The notes beneath the pieces are model-generated. The model saw only the letters and a list, made by a program, of their open reading frames with translations. It was not told the DNA's origin and ran no database searches. Of a stretch of DNA of 64,000 nt, positions 28,241-37,500 are shown in pieces (the first letter of the stretch is position 1; each line of letters begins with the position of its first letter). The position numbers and the translations under genes are program-made. The DNA is from an uncultured Acidobacteriia bacterium (GTDB taxonomy: Bacteria; Acidobacteriota; Terriglobia; Bryobacterales; Bryobacteraceae). The stretch covers positions 1 through 64,000 of the forward strand of contig CAIVPR010000041.1 of NCBI GenBank assembly GCA_903907865.1, read 5' to 3'.

Positions 28241-29275
28241 ATGAAAGCCCTCCTGTTGTTCCTCCCCGTCCTACTCTCCGCCCAGACGCTGACCACGATT
28301 GCCGGAACGGGCGTCGCCGGTGCCACCGAAGGTAAGATGGACCAGCCCTACGGTCTCGGAATCGGTCCCGACAAGGCTCTGTACATCTGCGAAATTGGCA
28401 CCCACCGGATCTCCCGGCTGGATCTCGCGACCAAGAAATACACCATCGTGGTCGGTACCGGCCAGAAGGGGAACTCGGGCGACGGCGGCCCAGCCACGGC
28501 TGCGCAAGTCGACGAGCCCTACGAAATCGCCTTCAACAAGGCGGGAGATCTCTTCTTTTGCGACCGTCCCAACCACAACATCCGCAAGGTGGACCACAAG
28601 ACACACGTCATCTCGACAGTCGCCGGCACCGGCAAGGAAGGCTTCGGCGGAGACGGCGGCCCGGCCTTGCAGGCGCAGTTCAAGCAACCGCACAGCATCG
28701 CGTTCGCGCCGGACGGCAGGATGCTGATCTGCGACATCCTGAATTTCCGCGTCCGCGTGCTGGATCTGTCGAAGGGCACCCTCGACACGTGGGCGGGCAC
28801 TGGCCAACGTGGCAAGATCGAGGACGGCGCTGCCATCGTCGGGAGCCCGCTCGACGGACCGCGGGCCATCGCGATTTCCCCGAAAGGCGACTACTACCTC
28901 GCCCTCCGCGAAGGCAACGCGATCTACAGGTTGGATGTAAAGGCAGGCAAAATGTACCGGTTCGCGGGGACAGGCGAAAAAGGATTCGCCGGTGACGGCG
29001 GCCACGCGCGGAAGGCCACGTTGTCGGGACCGAAGGGTGTCGGACTCGCCCCGGACGGCAGCCTCTACATCGCGGACACGGAAAACCACGCCATTCGCAA
29101 GGTGGATCCGAAGGGGATCATCACGACAGTTGCGGGAACCGGCGAACGCGGGGACGGACCCGACGGCGATCCGAAAAAGGCCAAGCTGGCCCGTCCCCAC
29201 GGGGTTTTTGTGGACTCCAAGGGAGTCGTTTACATCGGCGATTCCGAGAACCACCGCGTCCGCATGCTGCGTTAG
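28241..29275 (+). CDS. secreted NHL-repeat beta-propeller protein
   Basis: A signal peptide (KALLLFLPVLLSAQ) is followed by about five NHL-type blades. Each contains variants of TIAGTG--G--GDGGPA--A and a PxGIAxxPDGxLYIxDxxNHxIRKVD core. The 344 residues leave no room for another domain. Such proteins form six-bladed propellers that usually bind ligands or proteins rather than catalyse; some have lyase activity. It is co-transcribed with the serine hydrolase, 2 bp upstream. Its end overlaps the convergent PEP-CTERM gene by 4 bp. Confidence 0.9.
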   Translation: MKALLLFLPVLLSAQTLTTIAGTGVAGATEGKMDQPYGLGIGPDKALYICEIGTHRISRLDLATKKYTIVVGTGQKGNSGDGGPATAAQVDEPYEIAFNKAGDLFFCDRPNHNIRKVDHKTHVISTVAGTGKEGFGGDGGPALQAQFKQPHSIAFAPDGRMLICDILNFRVRVLDLSKGTLDTWAGTGQRGKIEDGAAIVGSPLDGPRAIAISPKGDYYLALREGNAIYRLDVKAGKMYRFAGTGEKGFAGDGGHARKATLSGPKGVGLAPDGSLYIADTENHAIRKVDPKGIITTVAGTGERGDGPDGDPKKAKLARPHGVFVDSKGVVYIGDSENHRVRMLR

Positions 29276-29874
29276 AGTCTGCGGCGGTAGACGATGACGC
29301 CCAAACCTGCAACCATCAACGCGATGGTGCCGGGCTCGGGAGCCGACGGGGCGGAGTTTAGGACCTCGAACGCTTCGGAAGAGATCGAGCCTACCGTCGT
29401 TTGCTGTGCCGAAGACGCACCATTGTTGACATCCCAGTTGATCCTGAAGTCATGGGAAGTGCTAGTGCCGTTTTGGAGCGTCAACCAGTAGGTTCCGGCT
29501 GCCAATCTGACTCCTCCGAACGAAAACGTCGAGGTCTGCAGATCGTAGCTGTCGCCGAAATACGTCGCCGTGGTCAAGCCCGAGTTGCTGAGCGTCGCCC
29601 CGGTGCCGCTGCCGAGGTCGGTGCCGAAAGCCGTCCAGCCGATGGCCCAGTCGACCGTCAAGGGTACAGAGCCTTGGTACGTGACCGCGGCGAAGTCCGC
29701 GCCGGTGGCAACCGTTGCGGTCGAAACCACGAACGAGTCAGTGATCGCGTACCCGCCCGACATGCTGCGGGTGTCAATCGTGCCGTTGGCAGGGCCGTTG
29801 CTATAGATCACGCCGGCCGAGGCCGGGAGGACCCACAAAAATGCTGTGAGGAGGGTGATGCCTGTATGCTTCAT
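29272..29874 (-). CDS. PEP-CTERM sorting-domain protein
   Basis: ATG 29874 starts a signal peptide (ITLLTAFLWVLPASAG). The body is rich in Ser, Thr and Gly with beta-type sequence. The C-terminus is a clear PEP-CTERM tripartite signal: APEPGTIALM, a hydrophobic helix and YRRRL. Such proteins are processed by exosortase and sent to the envelope or exopolysaccharide. No exosortase is in the window. GGAAG lies 10 bp before the ATG. The frame is open to 30027, but the extra 51 residues overlap the divergent gene's start and look artificial. Confidence 0.88.
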   Translation of the reverse strand: MKHTGITLLTAFLWVLPASAGVIYSNGPANGTIDTRSMSGGYAITDSFVVSTATVATGADFAAVTYQGSVPLTVDWAIGWTAFGTDLGSGTGATLSNSGLTTATYFGDSYDLQTSTFSFGGVRLAAGTYWLTLQNGTSTSHDFRINWDVNNGASSAQQTTVGSISSEAFEVLNSAPSAPEPGTIALMVAGLGVIVYRRRL

Positions 29875-29960
29875 TGTCTGAGAGCTTCCTTGTCTGTTGC
29901 AATTCAGTTCTCCTCCGCGACAATTGGTTACCCCGATGTTATCACGACATCGCCAAAGTG

Positions 29961-29966
29961 TATCCT
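29961..29966 (+). promoter_or_regulatory. -10 box 6 nt before the enolase-superfamily gene
   Basis: TATCCT at 29961-29966 ends 6 nt before GTG 29973. A weak -35 candidate, TTATCA, is at 29939-29944 with 16-nt spacing. There is no Shine-Dalgarno sequence. Confidence 0.35.
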
Positions 29967-29972
29967 TGAAAT

Positions 29973-31412
29973 GTGGAATTTCCCGTGGTCCGGACCATCC
30001 CGCGACGTAGCCTGCTAGCCCTCCCATTCGCCATGCCAGCCCTGCTTCTCGGCGCGAAGGACACTGACGCCCGTATCGGGGACATCTCCTTCACCTTCGA
30101 GGACTTCCTCTACCGTGCCCCCTACAAGTTCGGCGGCAAGGAGGTCGACCGGGTCACTATGCTCAACGTGACCTGTCGCCTCGTCGGCAAGTCGGGCAAG
30201 ACTGCCGAGGGCCATGCCGCGATGTCGATGGGCAACGTCTGGTCCTACCCCGCTCCGGGAGTCCCTTACGAAACCACGCTGGACGCGATGAAGGTCCTGG
30301 CGGCCCGCATCGCCGCCATCACCAAGGACTACAAAGAGTTCGGCCACCCGCTCGACGTCAACCACACCCTCGAACCCGAATACCTGAAGGCGGCGGCCGA
30401 GCTGTCTAAGGCGCGCAACCTCGCATTCCCCATCCCGAAACTCTGCATGCTGGTCACCGCCAGCCCGTTCGACGCCGCCATCCACGACGCCTACGGCCGC
30501 CTCCACAACCGCAGCGCCTTCTCCACCTCCGGCAAGGACTTCGTCCGCCACGACCTCGCGCACTACCTCACCCCAGAATTCGCAGGGGAATACCTCGACC
30601 GTTACGTCCAGCCCAAGGCCATCCCCCGTGTGCGGATGTACCACTCCGCCGGAGCCTCCGACCCCCTCACAGCCGCCGAAATAACAAAGCCGATCCACGA
30701 CGGACTGCCGGAGACGCTGGAGGATTGGATCCCCCACAGCGGCGTTACCGCCATCAAGATCAAGCTCAACGGGGCCGACCTTGCCTGGGACGTCGACCGC
30801 GTCGCCGCCATCGACCGCGTCACCACCCTCGCCCAAGCCAAACGCGGTTTCAAGGACTGGATCTACTCCCTCGACTTCAACGAGCGCTGTCCGAACGTCC
30901 AGCAACTGCTTGAATTCGACCGCCGCCTGAAGGAGAAGGCACCGACCGCCTTCGGCCGCGTCCAGTACATCGAGCAGCCCACCGCCCGCGACCTCGCCGC
31001 CGACCGCCAAAACACCATGTTCGAGGCCGCCAAACTCCGGCCCGTTGTGATCGACGAATCGCTGACCGGCCTCGACGCCCTGCAGTTGGCCCGCGAAATG
31101 GGCTACACCGGCGTCGCGCTGAAGGCGTGCAAAGGCCAGTCGCAGACACTGCTTCTCGCCGCAGCCGCCCAGAAGTACAAGATGTTCCGTTGCGTGCAGG
31201 ATCTGACCTGCCCCGGTGCCGCGCTTGTGCACTCGGTGGGCATCGCGGCCCACGTCCCGGCCACCTCGGCGCTCGAAGCGAACGCGCGCGAGTACGTTCC
31301 GTCCGCCAGCAAGGGCTGGGAAAGGCGCTTCCCCGGCATCTTCGAGGTGAAGGACGGGTACATGTACACGAAAGGCCTTGACGGTCCAGGCCTGTGCACC
31401 TCAAAATCATAG
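29973..31412 (+). CDS. enolase-superfamily (mandelate racemase-like) enzyme, exported
   Basis: The N-terminus carries a twin-arginine-like signal (RRSLLALPFAMPALLLG). The C-terminal barrel shows superfamily residues: AIKIKLNG with the acid/base lysines, the metal ligands in SLDFNE, YIEQPT and VIDESLTGLD, and a basic ALKACKGQS at the end of the barrel. The 479 residues fit an exported dehydratase or racemase acting on an acid sugar or related acid. Start is GTG 29973. A small double-glycine peptide gene and a cytochrome c gene follow, the first almost touching the stop codon, so an operon is likely. The substrate cannot be named. Confidence 0.82.
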   Translation: MEFPVVRTIPRRSLLALPFAMPALLLGAKDTDARIGDISFTFEDFLYRAPYKFGGKEVDRVTMLNVTCRLVGKSGKTAEGHAAMSMGNVWSYPAPGVPYETTLDAMKVLAARIAAITKDYKEFGHPLDVNHTLEPEYLKAAAELSKARNLAFPIPKLCMLVTASPFDAAIHDAYGRLHNRSAFSTSGKDFVRHDLAHYLTPEFAGEYLDRYVQPKAIPRVRMYHSAGASDPLTAAEITKPIHDGLPETLEDWIPHSGVTAIKIKLNGADLAWDVDRVAAIDRVTTLAQAKRGFKDWIYSLDFNERCPNVQQLLEFDRRLKEKAPTAFGRVQYIEQPTARDLAADRQNTMFEAAKLRPVVIDESLTGLDALQLAREMGYTGVALKACKGQSQTLLLAAAAQKYKMFRCVQDLTCPGAALVHSVGIAAHVPATSALEANAREYVPSASKGWERRFPGIFEVKDGYMYTKGLDGPGLCTSKS

Positions 31413-31418
31413 GAGCGG

Positions 31419-31586
31419 ATGATGAACCGAGGCACCTTCGTCGATCCTGTCGCCGTCTGCGATGTCGACGAAAAGGACTTGGATGCCGTGATCGGCGGGA
31501 CCGGCAGCCTGTGCCATTGCAACTCGATCAAGTACTGGCAGGTGCTGGCAAACGGGGAGGTAACGGATGTCGCAGTTCAAGCGTAG
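31419..31586 (+). CDS. small peptide with double-glycine leader, putative RiPP or bacteriocin precursor
   Basis: This 55-codon ORF is too short for the usual length cutoffs. Two tandem ATGs (31419, 31422) follow AGGAG at 31411. The sequence contains VDEKDLDAVIGG (residues 16-27), which fits the double-glycine leader consensus (acidic, LxxxxxIxGG). The 28-residue part after GG begins TGSLCHCNSIKYWQ and holds the pair C32/C34. Its 3' end overlaps the cytochrome c start by 20 bp. It lies six bases after the enolase-superfamily stop. No modifying enzyme, peptidase or ABC exporter is adjacent, so the role is an inference from the leader alone. Confidence 0.5.
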   Translation: MMNRGTFVDPVAVCDVDEKDLDAVIGGTGSLCHCNSIKYWQVLANGEVTDVAVQA

Positions 31587-32115
31587 TGGGATAGTCTTGC
31601 TTTTCATGGCTGCGGGCATGCTCGCGGCGCAGTCGGGAACCTATGGGCTGGGGCGTCCGGCGACGCCGGAGGAGGTCCGGCAGGCCGACATCACCGTGTT
31701 CCCCGACGGCCGAGGCCTGCCGGTTGGACACGGCAACGCAACATTGGGCGAAGCGATCTTCAACAGTCGTTGCGCGCTCTGCCACAACGCCAAGGGCGAG
31801 GGACGGAAGGGCGAGTATCCGGCGTTGGTGGGCGGCAAGGGGTCGTTGGGCACGAAAAAGCCGGTGAAGACGGTGGGCAGCTACTGGCCTTATGCCACGA
31901 CGCTCTTCGACCACATCAACCGGGCAATGCCGTTCAATTCCCCGCACATCCTGCCACCGAACGACGTCTATTCGGCGGCGGCGTACATCCTGTTCCTGAA
32001 CGGGATCGTCGGCAAAACCGACGAAATGAACGAAAGGACCCTGCCGCAGGTGAAGATGCCGAACCGCGACGGGTTTGTGCCGGATTCGCGACCGGATATA
32101 GAGGCGAAGCGATAG
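31567..32115 (+). CDS. secreted monohaem cytochrome c
   Basis: A hydrophobic signal (SGIVLLFMAAGMLAAQ) precedes a mature region starting YGLGRPATPEEVRQ, like the small c-type cytochromes that partner sulfite dehydrogenases and related periplasmic oxidoreductases. One haem site, CALCH (C69-H73), and a likely distal Met near RAMPFN are present. ATG 31567 has GGGGAGG upstream, which confirms the start even though it overlaps the end of the small peptide gene. No molybdopterin subunit is adjacent, so the electron donor is not in view. Confidence 0.85.
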   Translation: MSQFKRSGIVLLFMAAGMLAAQSGTYGLGRPATPEEVRQADITVFPDGRGLPVGHGNATLGEAIFNSRCALCHNAKGEGRKGEYPALVGGKGSLGTKKPVKTVGSYWPYATTLFDHINRAMPFNSPHILPPNDVYSAAAYILFLNGIVGKTDEMNERTLPQVKMPNRDGFVPDSRPDIEAKR

Positions 32116-32165
32116 GAGCCTCACAGCGCTGGCCTTCACGAGAGAACAAGGCCTTCCTGCATATC

Positions 32166-32190
32166 GAACAAGACACTCCCTTGCGGTCGG
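32166..32190. repeat. diverged copy of the CTCCCTCGCGGTC repeat
   Basis: GAACAAG followed by CTCCCTTGCGGTCGG resembles GAACAAG-CTCCCTCGCGGTC at 20671-20692. The rest of the 195-bp gap between the cytochrome gene and the glycosidase (32116-32310) holds no gene I can support. Confidence 0.4.
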
Positions 32191-32310
32191 CACGGCCAAC
32201 TGCCGTCTCTACCATCCACATCAACTCCCACCAAATCAATGTGATAGGACACGGAATCCCGGGTCGAGTCCGCAAGTTTTAAGTAGTTGAGTCGGTGACC
32301 TGGGGAACCG

Positions 32311-34518
32311 CTACTCCACCACAATTACCTCGTGGTCGAGAACCGTTGGAATGTCTACGGTCGCGTGGCCGTTCTTCGATGATACCGGAACCGTCCGTCC
32401 CGCTACAAGCAGCTTGGCGGTTTTCCCCTTGCCCGCAACCGACAGTTTCACCGGGCCCACCGGGATCAATTCGTCGATTGGCATCCTACCCGTCGCGGTC
32501 AGATTCACCACATGCACAATCGTCCGGCCCGGCTGCGTGTACGCCGAGACATCGAACATTCCCGGCCCTTCCAATCGCACCGGCAGTTGGTCGCCCAACG
32601 CCCACTTCACCAGATTCCCGAGGAGATTGCCGTGGTCCGGCAGCTTGTCGCGTCCGTAGCGACGGTCGATATCTGCGGTCAAGAACGCCACCTTGCCGTT
32701 CAGGATCAAGCCGGGGATGTCGGTCTTCGGCGTCCGCATCCATGAGGTCTCGGGTGGGTAGATCGGGAACACTGGGACGAACGTCAGAGGCACTTCGACC
32801 CCCGCGTCCACCCGCATGGCCGAAACCGCGCCGCCGAACGGGATGATGTCGGTCTCCTCGAAGCCTTTCAACGCCGGGTGCCGTTTGCCGCCAGCCGGAG
32901 GTTCGCCGGGACCCTTGGGACCGTAGACCCCGGCGCGCAATTCCGGAATCAGCCTCAAATACGTGTGCTGCGTCTGCACCGCGACCGCGCGCTCGCCCGC
33001 AGCCTTGCCCGTGTAGTGGGCTCCGAACAGGTCGGCCAAGCCGAAATCCGCCCTCGGCTGGCCGTTTTCGTCGAACAAACTAGTCGCGCCGGTGGCAATC
33101 AGCGACCCGCCATTTTTCACGAACTTCCGCACCGATTCGCACTGGGCGTCCGACATCGCTGCCAAACTTGGCAGCACCAGCACCTTCAGCCCTGCCCCGT
33201 CGCGCTCCAGATTGTCGATGTGGATCGGCACGTAGCCCACCCGTGCCCGCACCATGGCCGACACGAAACCCCGGTAGGGGGCGTCCACCAACTCCGCCGC
33301 CCGGTCGCGCCCGAAATAGTCCGTATTGCGCTGCGACCACGCCACGCCGACCGACACCAACGGTTTCCGGTTCACCAGATACCGTTCGTTGGCCTCATAG
33401 AATTTCATCAAAGGCTCGGCCGTCTGGTACATCCGGCGGTCCTCATGGTAGGCCCCGATGTGGTGCCACCACGGCTGGATGCCGCCCGCGAAACCCTCGA
33501 TCATCCACATCCGCGCTTCCACCGCCGGCTTGCTCGCCAGCCGGAAGGAATTCGTGGCGGACTGGTACATCGCCATGCTTTCGGGTGCCAGCTTGTCCCA
33601 GCCGAGCACGCCGTGGACCAGCTTGCCGGTGTCGGCGTTCTCCTCGAAACCCGCGGGGCCGCGCGCCTGGTGGTCGAGGAAGACCATTTCGGCGCGCCCG
33701 AAGATCTGCTTGCAGTCGCGGAAAGACCGGCTCTGCGACGTCACCGATCCGCTGTTCATGCCGAACCACAGGCAGTCGGGACCGCCGGCGGCCTTGGTGG
33801 TGCGGTTGTTGAGGTCCCAGGTTTCGACTCGGCGGGCGTAGTTCCACTCGATCCACTGGCGGTAGACGGGGTCGTCCCAGTCGTGCTTGGCAGGGATCGC
33901 GGCCCCGGCCTTGGCGCGGAACTTGCGTGCGCAGTTGTCGCAGTGGCAGATGGATTCGCGCGGCAGACCGCTCCAGCTATTGTCGGCAAAGCCCTCGGGG
34001 TGGCTGCGCTCCACGATTTCGGTCAGGACGGAGGGCAGGTACTCGTCGTAGTACAGGCTGTTGATGCAGGTGATGTACTTGTCCTCGGCGCGGTAGGGGT
34101 TGCCGGAGGCGTCGCGCGCAAACCAGTCGGGATGGGCCTTGTAGAAGTCCTCCGACGTGCGGTTGGAGTCCATGCGGGCGATGACGACGAGGCCGTCGGC
34201 GTGGGCGGCCTTGGCGAGGTCGCCGTAGAGGTCGCGGTCGCCGAGGAATTCGGCGCGGTGCTGCAGCGGGAACTTGCTGGGGTAGTAGGCGACGATTCCG
34301 CCCGCGTTGATGATGACGCCCTGGGTGCGGGTGCGCTTCCAGAACTCGCGCCACCATGCGATGTCGTAGCGCTCGGGGTCCTTTTCCGTAATGTTGGTCT
34401 GGCCCCAGCGCAGGGTTTTCTGGTGCCATTTGCCGGGGTCGGGCGCGGCGGACAGTGGCATGGCGGCTGCGCCGAACGCAGCCGCCGTCGTGGTGATGAA
34501 CTCTCGTCTGTTCGGCAT
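32311..34518 (-). CDS. exported glycoside hydrolase-like protein (HGH6 type) with trimerisation-like domain
   Basis: The N-terminus RREFI followed by a hydrophobic Ala-rich stretch is a Tat signal. A (beta/alpha)8-type region (about residues 40-380) contains WAREFWKR-like, DYPRAED-like and CHCDNCARKF elements of the hypothetical glycosyl hydrolase 6 family. A beta-galactosidase trimerisation-like domain (about 400-560) and a beta-sandwich end (VVNLTATGRMP) follow. The start overlaps the receptor stop as TAATG, so translation is coupled. The receptor upstream suggests it degrades or senses the imported glycan, but no activity is proven. Confidence 0.7.
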   Translation of the reverse strand: MPNRREFITTTAAAFGAAAMPLSAAPDPGKWHQKTLRWGQTNITEKDPERYDIAWWREFWKRTRTQGVIINAGGIVAYYPSKFPLQHRAEFLGDRDLYGDLAKAAHADGLVVIARMDSNRTSEDFYKAHPDWFARDASGNPYRAEDKYITCINSLYYDEYLPSVLTEIVERSHPEGFADNSWSGLPRESICHCDNCARKFRAKAGAAIPAKHDWDDPVYRQWIEWNYARRVETWDLNNRTTKAAGGPDCLWFGMNSGSVTSQSRSFRDCKQIFGRAEMVFLDHQARGPAGFEENADTGKLVHGVLGWDKLAPESMAMYQSATNSFRLASKPAVEARMWMIEGFAGGIQPWWHHIGAYHEDRRMYQTAEPLMKFYEANERYLVNRKPLVSVGVAWSQRNTDYFGRDRAAELVDAPYRGFVSAMVRARVGYVPIHIDNLERDGAGLKVLVLPSLAAMSDAQCESVRKFVKNGGSLIATGATSLFDENGQPRADFGLADLFGAHYTGKAAGERAVAVQTQHTYLRLIPELRAGVYGPKGPGEPPAGGKRHPALKGFEETDIIPFGGAVSAMRVDAGVEVPLTFVPVFPIYPPETSWMRTPKTDIPGLILNGKVAFLTADIDRRYGRDKLPDHGNLLGNLVKWALGDQLPVRLEGPGMFDVSAYTQPGRTIVHVVNLTATGRMPIDELIPVGPVKLSVAGKGKTAKLLVAGRTVPVSSKNGHATVDIPTVLDHEVIVVE

Positions 34519-37500
34519 TAGAAGATGTACTTCAAGGCAAGTTGGATGGTCCGGTTGCCGCTCTTGCTGGTTACTGATCCGAAGGTGCCGCTGGTCGGGC
34601 TCGCGTTGGCCCCGCCCCAGTTCGGGTGGTTCAGGATGTTGAAGATTTCGAACCGCATCTGGAGCATCTGTTTTTCAAACGTCGGGAAGTTCTTCCGCAA
34701 GGCGGTGTCCATGTTCCAGAAGCCGGGATTTGTCAGGCCGTTGCGGGCCTGGACACCCCAGGTGCCGTTCGCCGGGGCCGTGAAGGCACTCTTGTTGAAC
34801 CACACGGCGGAATCGGTGAAAGCCGTCGCGGTCGCCGACGAATCGCCTGTCTGGTTCCAGAACTGGTTGCCGCTGCCCGCGCCGACGCCAGCGTAATCCA
34901 CATTGTTGCGGACCGAGAACGGCGCGCCGGTCTGGGCTTGGAAGACGCCTGCCAGCTGCCAGTTGCCGAAGATGCGCGTGGCCAGGTTCTTGCTGCCCTT
35001 CAGATAAGGAATATCGTAGATAGCGTTCAGGATGAACACTTGGCGGCGGTCGAAGTCCGAGCGGCCCCAGTAGCCCTTGTCGTTGTAAGCGTTCGGCAGC
35101 ACATCGGTCAACGACGAGGTGTTGTCCATCGATTTCGAGAACGTGTAGGCGACGCCGAAGTGGAAGTCCGTGGCGAAACGGCGCTCCACACTGATCTGCA
35201 GACCGTTGTACATCGAGACACCCGAGTTTTCCGCCAGCCCCAGAATTCCGAGGCCGAGATAGGGCCGCAACGCGTTCACGTTGATGCCTGGATTGGCCTG
35301 CACCACGCCCGGCTGCAATTGGTTGATGTTGCGCTTGCGCTGGTTGTGGATGCCGCGCCGACCGACATAGCCGATTTCGATGGTGGTTCCCCATCCGATC
35401 TCGCGCTGGAACGTCGCATTCCAGTTCCACGCGACCGGGATCTTGAACACAGGATCCTGGCTCGTCAGCGTAAACGGGAACAGCCGGGGCGTGGCACCGC
35501 CCGGAGCGTCCGCCGACCCGTTGATCACCGTCGTCTGCGGCTGGAACGGGGCATTGCCGCCCAGCGCCGTGTCGCGGTTGATTGCCGTCCGGTTGGCGAA
35601 GGCGCCTACGCCCGCCCGCAGCGCCGTCTTCGTATTCAACGCGTAGGCGATTCCGAGGCGTGGCTGGAAAACGCCGTAGTGGGTCTGGGCCAGACCGTCC
35701 GGCAGGCAGTGGTAAAGGCTGTCGAACTGGCCCGTATGCAGCACCGGGAAGCGGTTGCCCTCGGCGGCGGGCACCTTGCAGCCGGGGAGCACGATGCCGT
35801 CGTACGCGTTGCCACTGGCGATGAAGCCCTGCTTGGGGTCGACCACCGGGGCCTTCGAGGCGTCGTAGAAGGACGGCAGGAACTCCGCCAGGCTGCCCCA
35901 CTTGCTGTGCCACGGGGGCCAGATTGAGTGGCGGATCCCGTATTCGATGGTCAGCTTGCGGCCCGCCTTCCAGTTATCCTGCACAAACCAGTCGAAGCCT
36001 GTCCCGACCCACGGCGTGACGGGCTTCCCGCCCAGTTCCGAGTAGTCCGAGAACAGGCCGAGTGCCGCGTTGCCGATGCCGAAACCGCTGAAGCTGCCGT
36101 CGAGGAAGCGGAACGAGCCGTTCTCGTTGATCGTGGCAGGTGCCGACGCCGTCGTGAACTGTATGTGGTCGTTCTGCCCGGAGTACTCGATGGACACACC
36201 GGCCTTGAACGTGTGATTGGCGATGATCTTCGTGGTGTTGTTGGCCAGCGTGTAGGCGAACCCCGACCAGGATCCCGGATAGGGCCCGTTGTCGATGGTG
36301 GTCAGGCCAGTAACGGTCATCGAGGGCAGCTTGCCGTTGAAAATCTTGGTGCCGGGGTAGATGTAGGGGTAGTTGATGCCGTATGTTGATCGGTTGCAGC
36401 GCGCGCCGCAAGCCGGGTTGGCCGCGATGCTGCCGACGCCGTCGGAATTGGCCGAAAGCGTCAGTTCGTTGATGAAGGTCGGCGAAAGTGTGCTGATCAG
36501 ACTGGCGGCGGCAGTGCGGTTGGGCCGCGACCAAGAAGACTGGAACAGGCCCAGAGTGCCTTCGTAAGGGCCGTCGAAAACCCACGGGATGTGGGTGCCG
36601 CGGAAGCTGATGTGCTCGGTATCGCTCAAGGCGTAATCCACCTTGAAAGTGTCCTTGCGGGTGTCAGAGAAGTGCGGATAGGTGACGATGTAGTTCGACG
36701 TGCCCTGCTGGAAGCCGGGCGTCGGGAGCGGGTACGAACTGAGCAGCGCCTTGCCGTTGGGGCTCACCATCGATGGCGGGATGATGTTGCCGGTGAAGGG
36801 CTTGCCGGTGGTGGGGTCGTTCAGCGTGATGACCTTGCTGAAAAAGGTGTTTTTGGCGTTCAGCAGTTCGCTCATGTCGCCGGTGCGCATGGCCGCGCTG
36901 GGCACGGTGCCGGTCTGGGTCTGGCCTTCGCGGCGCTTGATCCACTCTTCGGCGTACATGAAGAAGAGCTTGGTGTTCTGGCGCTTGGTTTTGCCGGGGA
37001 TGAAGACCGGGCCGCCGACATCCCAGCCGTATTGGTTGAATCGGAAGGGGGCCGGGCCGCTCGATTGCGAAATCAGCGAGCTGTGGTTGCGCGTCCAGTC
37101 GTTGGCGTCCATGGCGGAGTTGCGGAAGTTTTCCACCAGATCGCCGTGGAAGTTGAGCGTACCGCTCTTGGTGACGAAACGGATCTGGCCGCCGGATGAG
37201 CGTCCGTACTCGGCGTTGTAGGTGGCGGTCAGGATTTGGACCTCCTGGACCGTGTCCACGTCCTGCGCTCCGAGCATCGACCCCGAGGACCGGGTGCGGG
37301 TGGCCAGCGCCCCGTCCACCGTTACCACGTACTCGTCGGCGCGACCGCCGTTGATCGAAAATCCGCCGTTGGAGACGCTGTCGGGGTCGAAGGTACCCAT
37401 GGAGCCGCCCGTGACGCCGGGTTTGAGGAGCGCCAAGTAGATGGGATTGCGCCCGTTCAGCGTCAGATCCTGGATCTGTTTGGTGTCCACAACTCGCCCG

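Noticed and set aside
32251-32272. tRNA T-arm-like sequence (GGGTCGAGTCC)
   Set aside because: There is no matching acceptor stem, anticodon arm or D arm on either strand around it.
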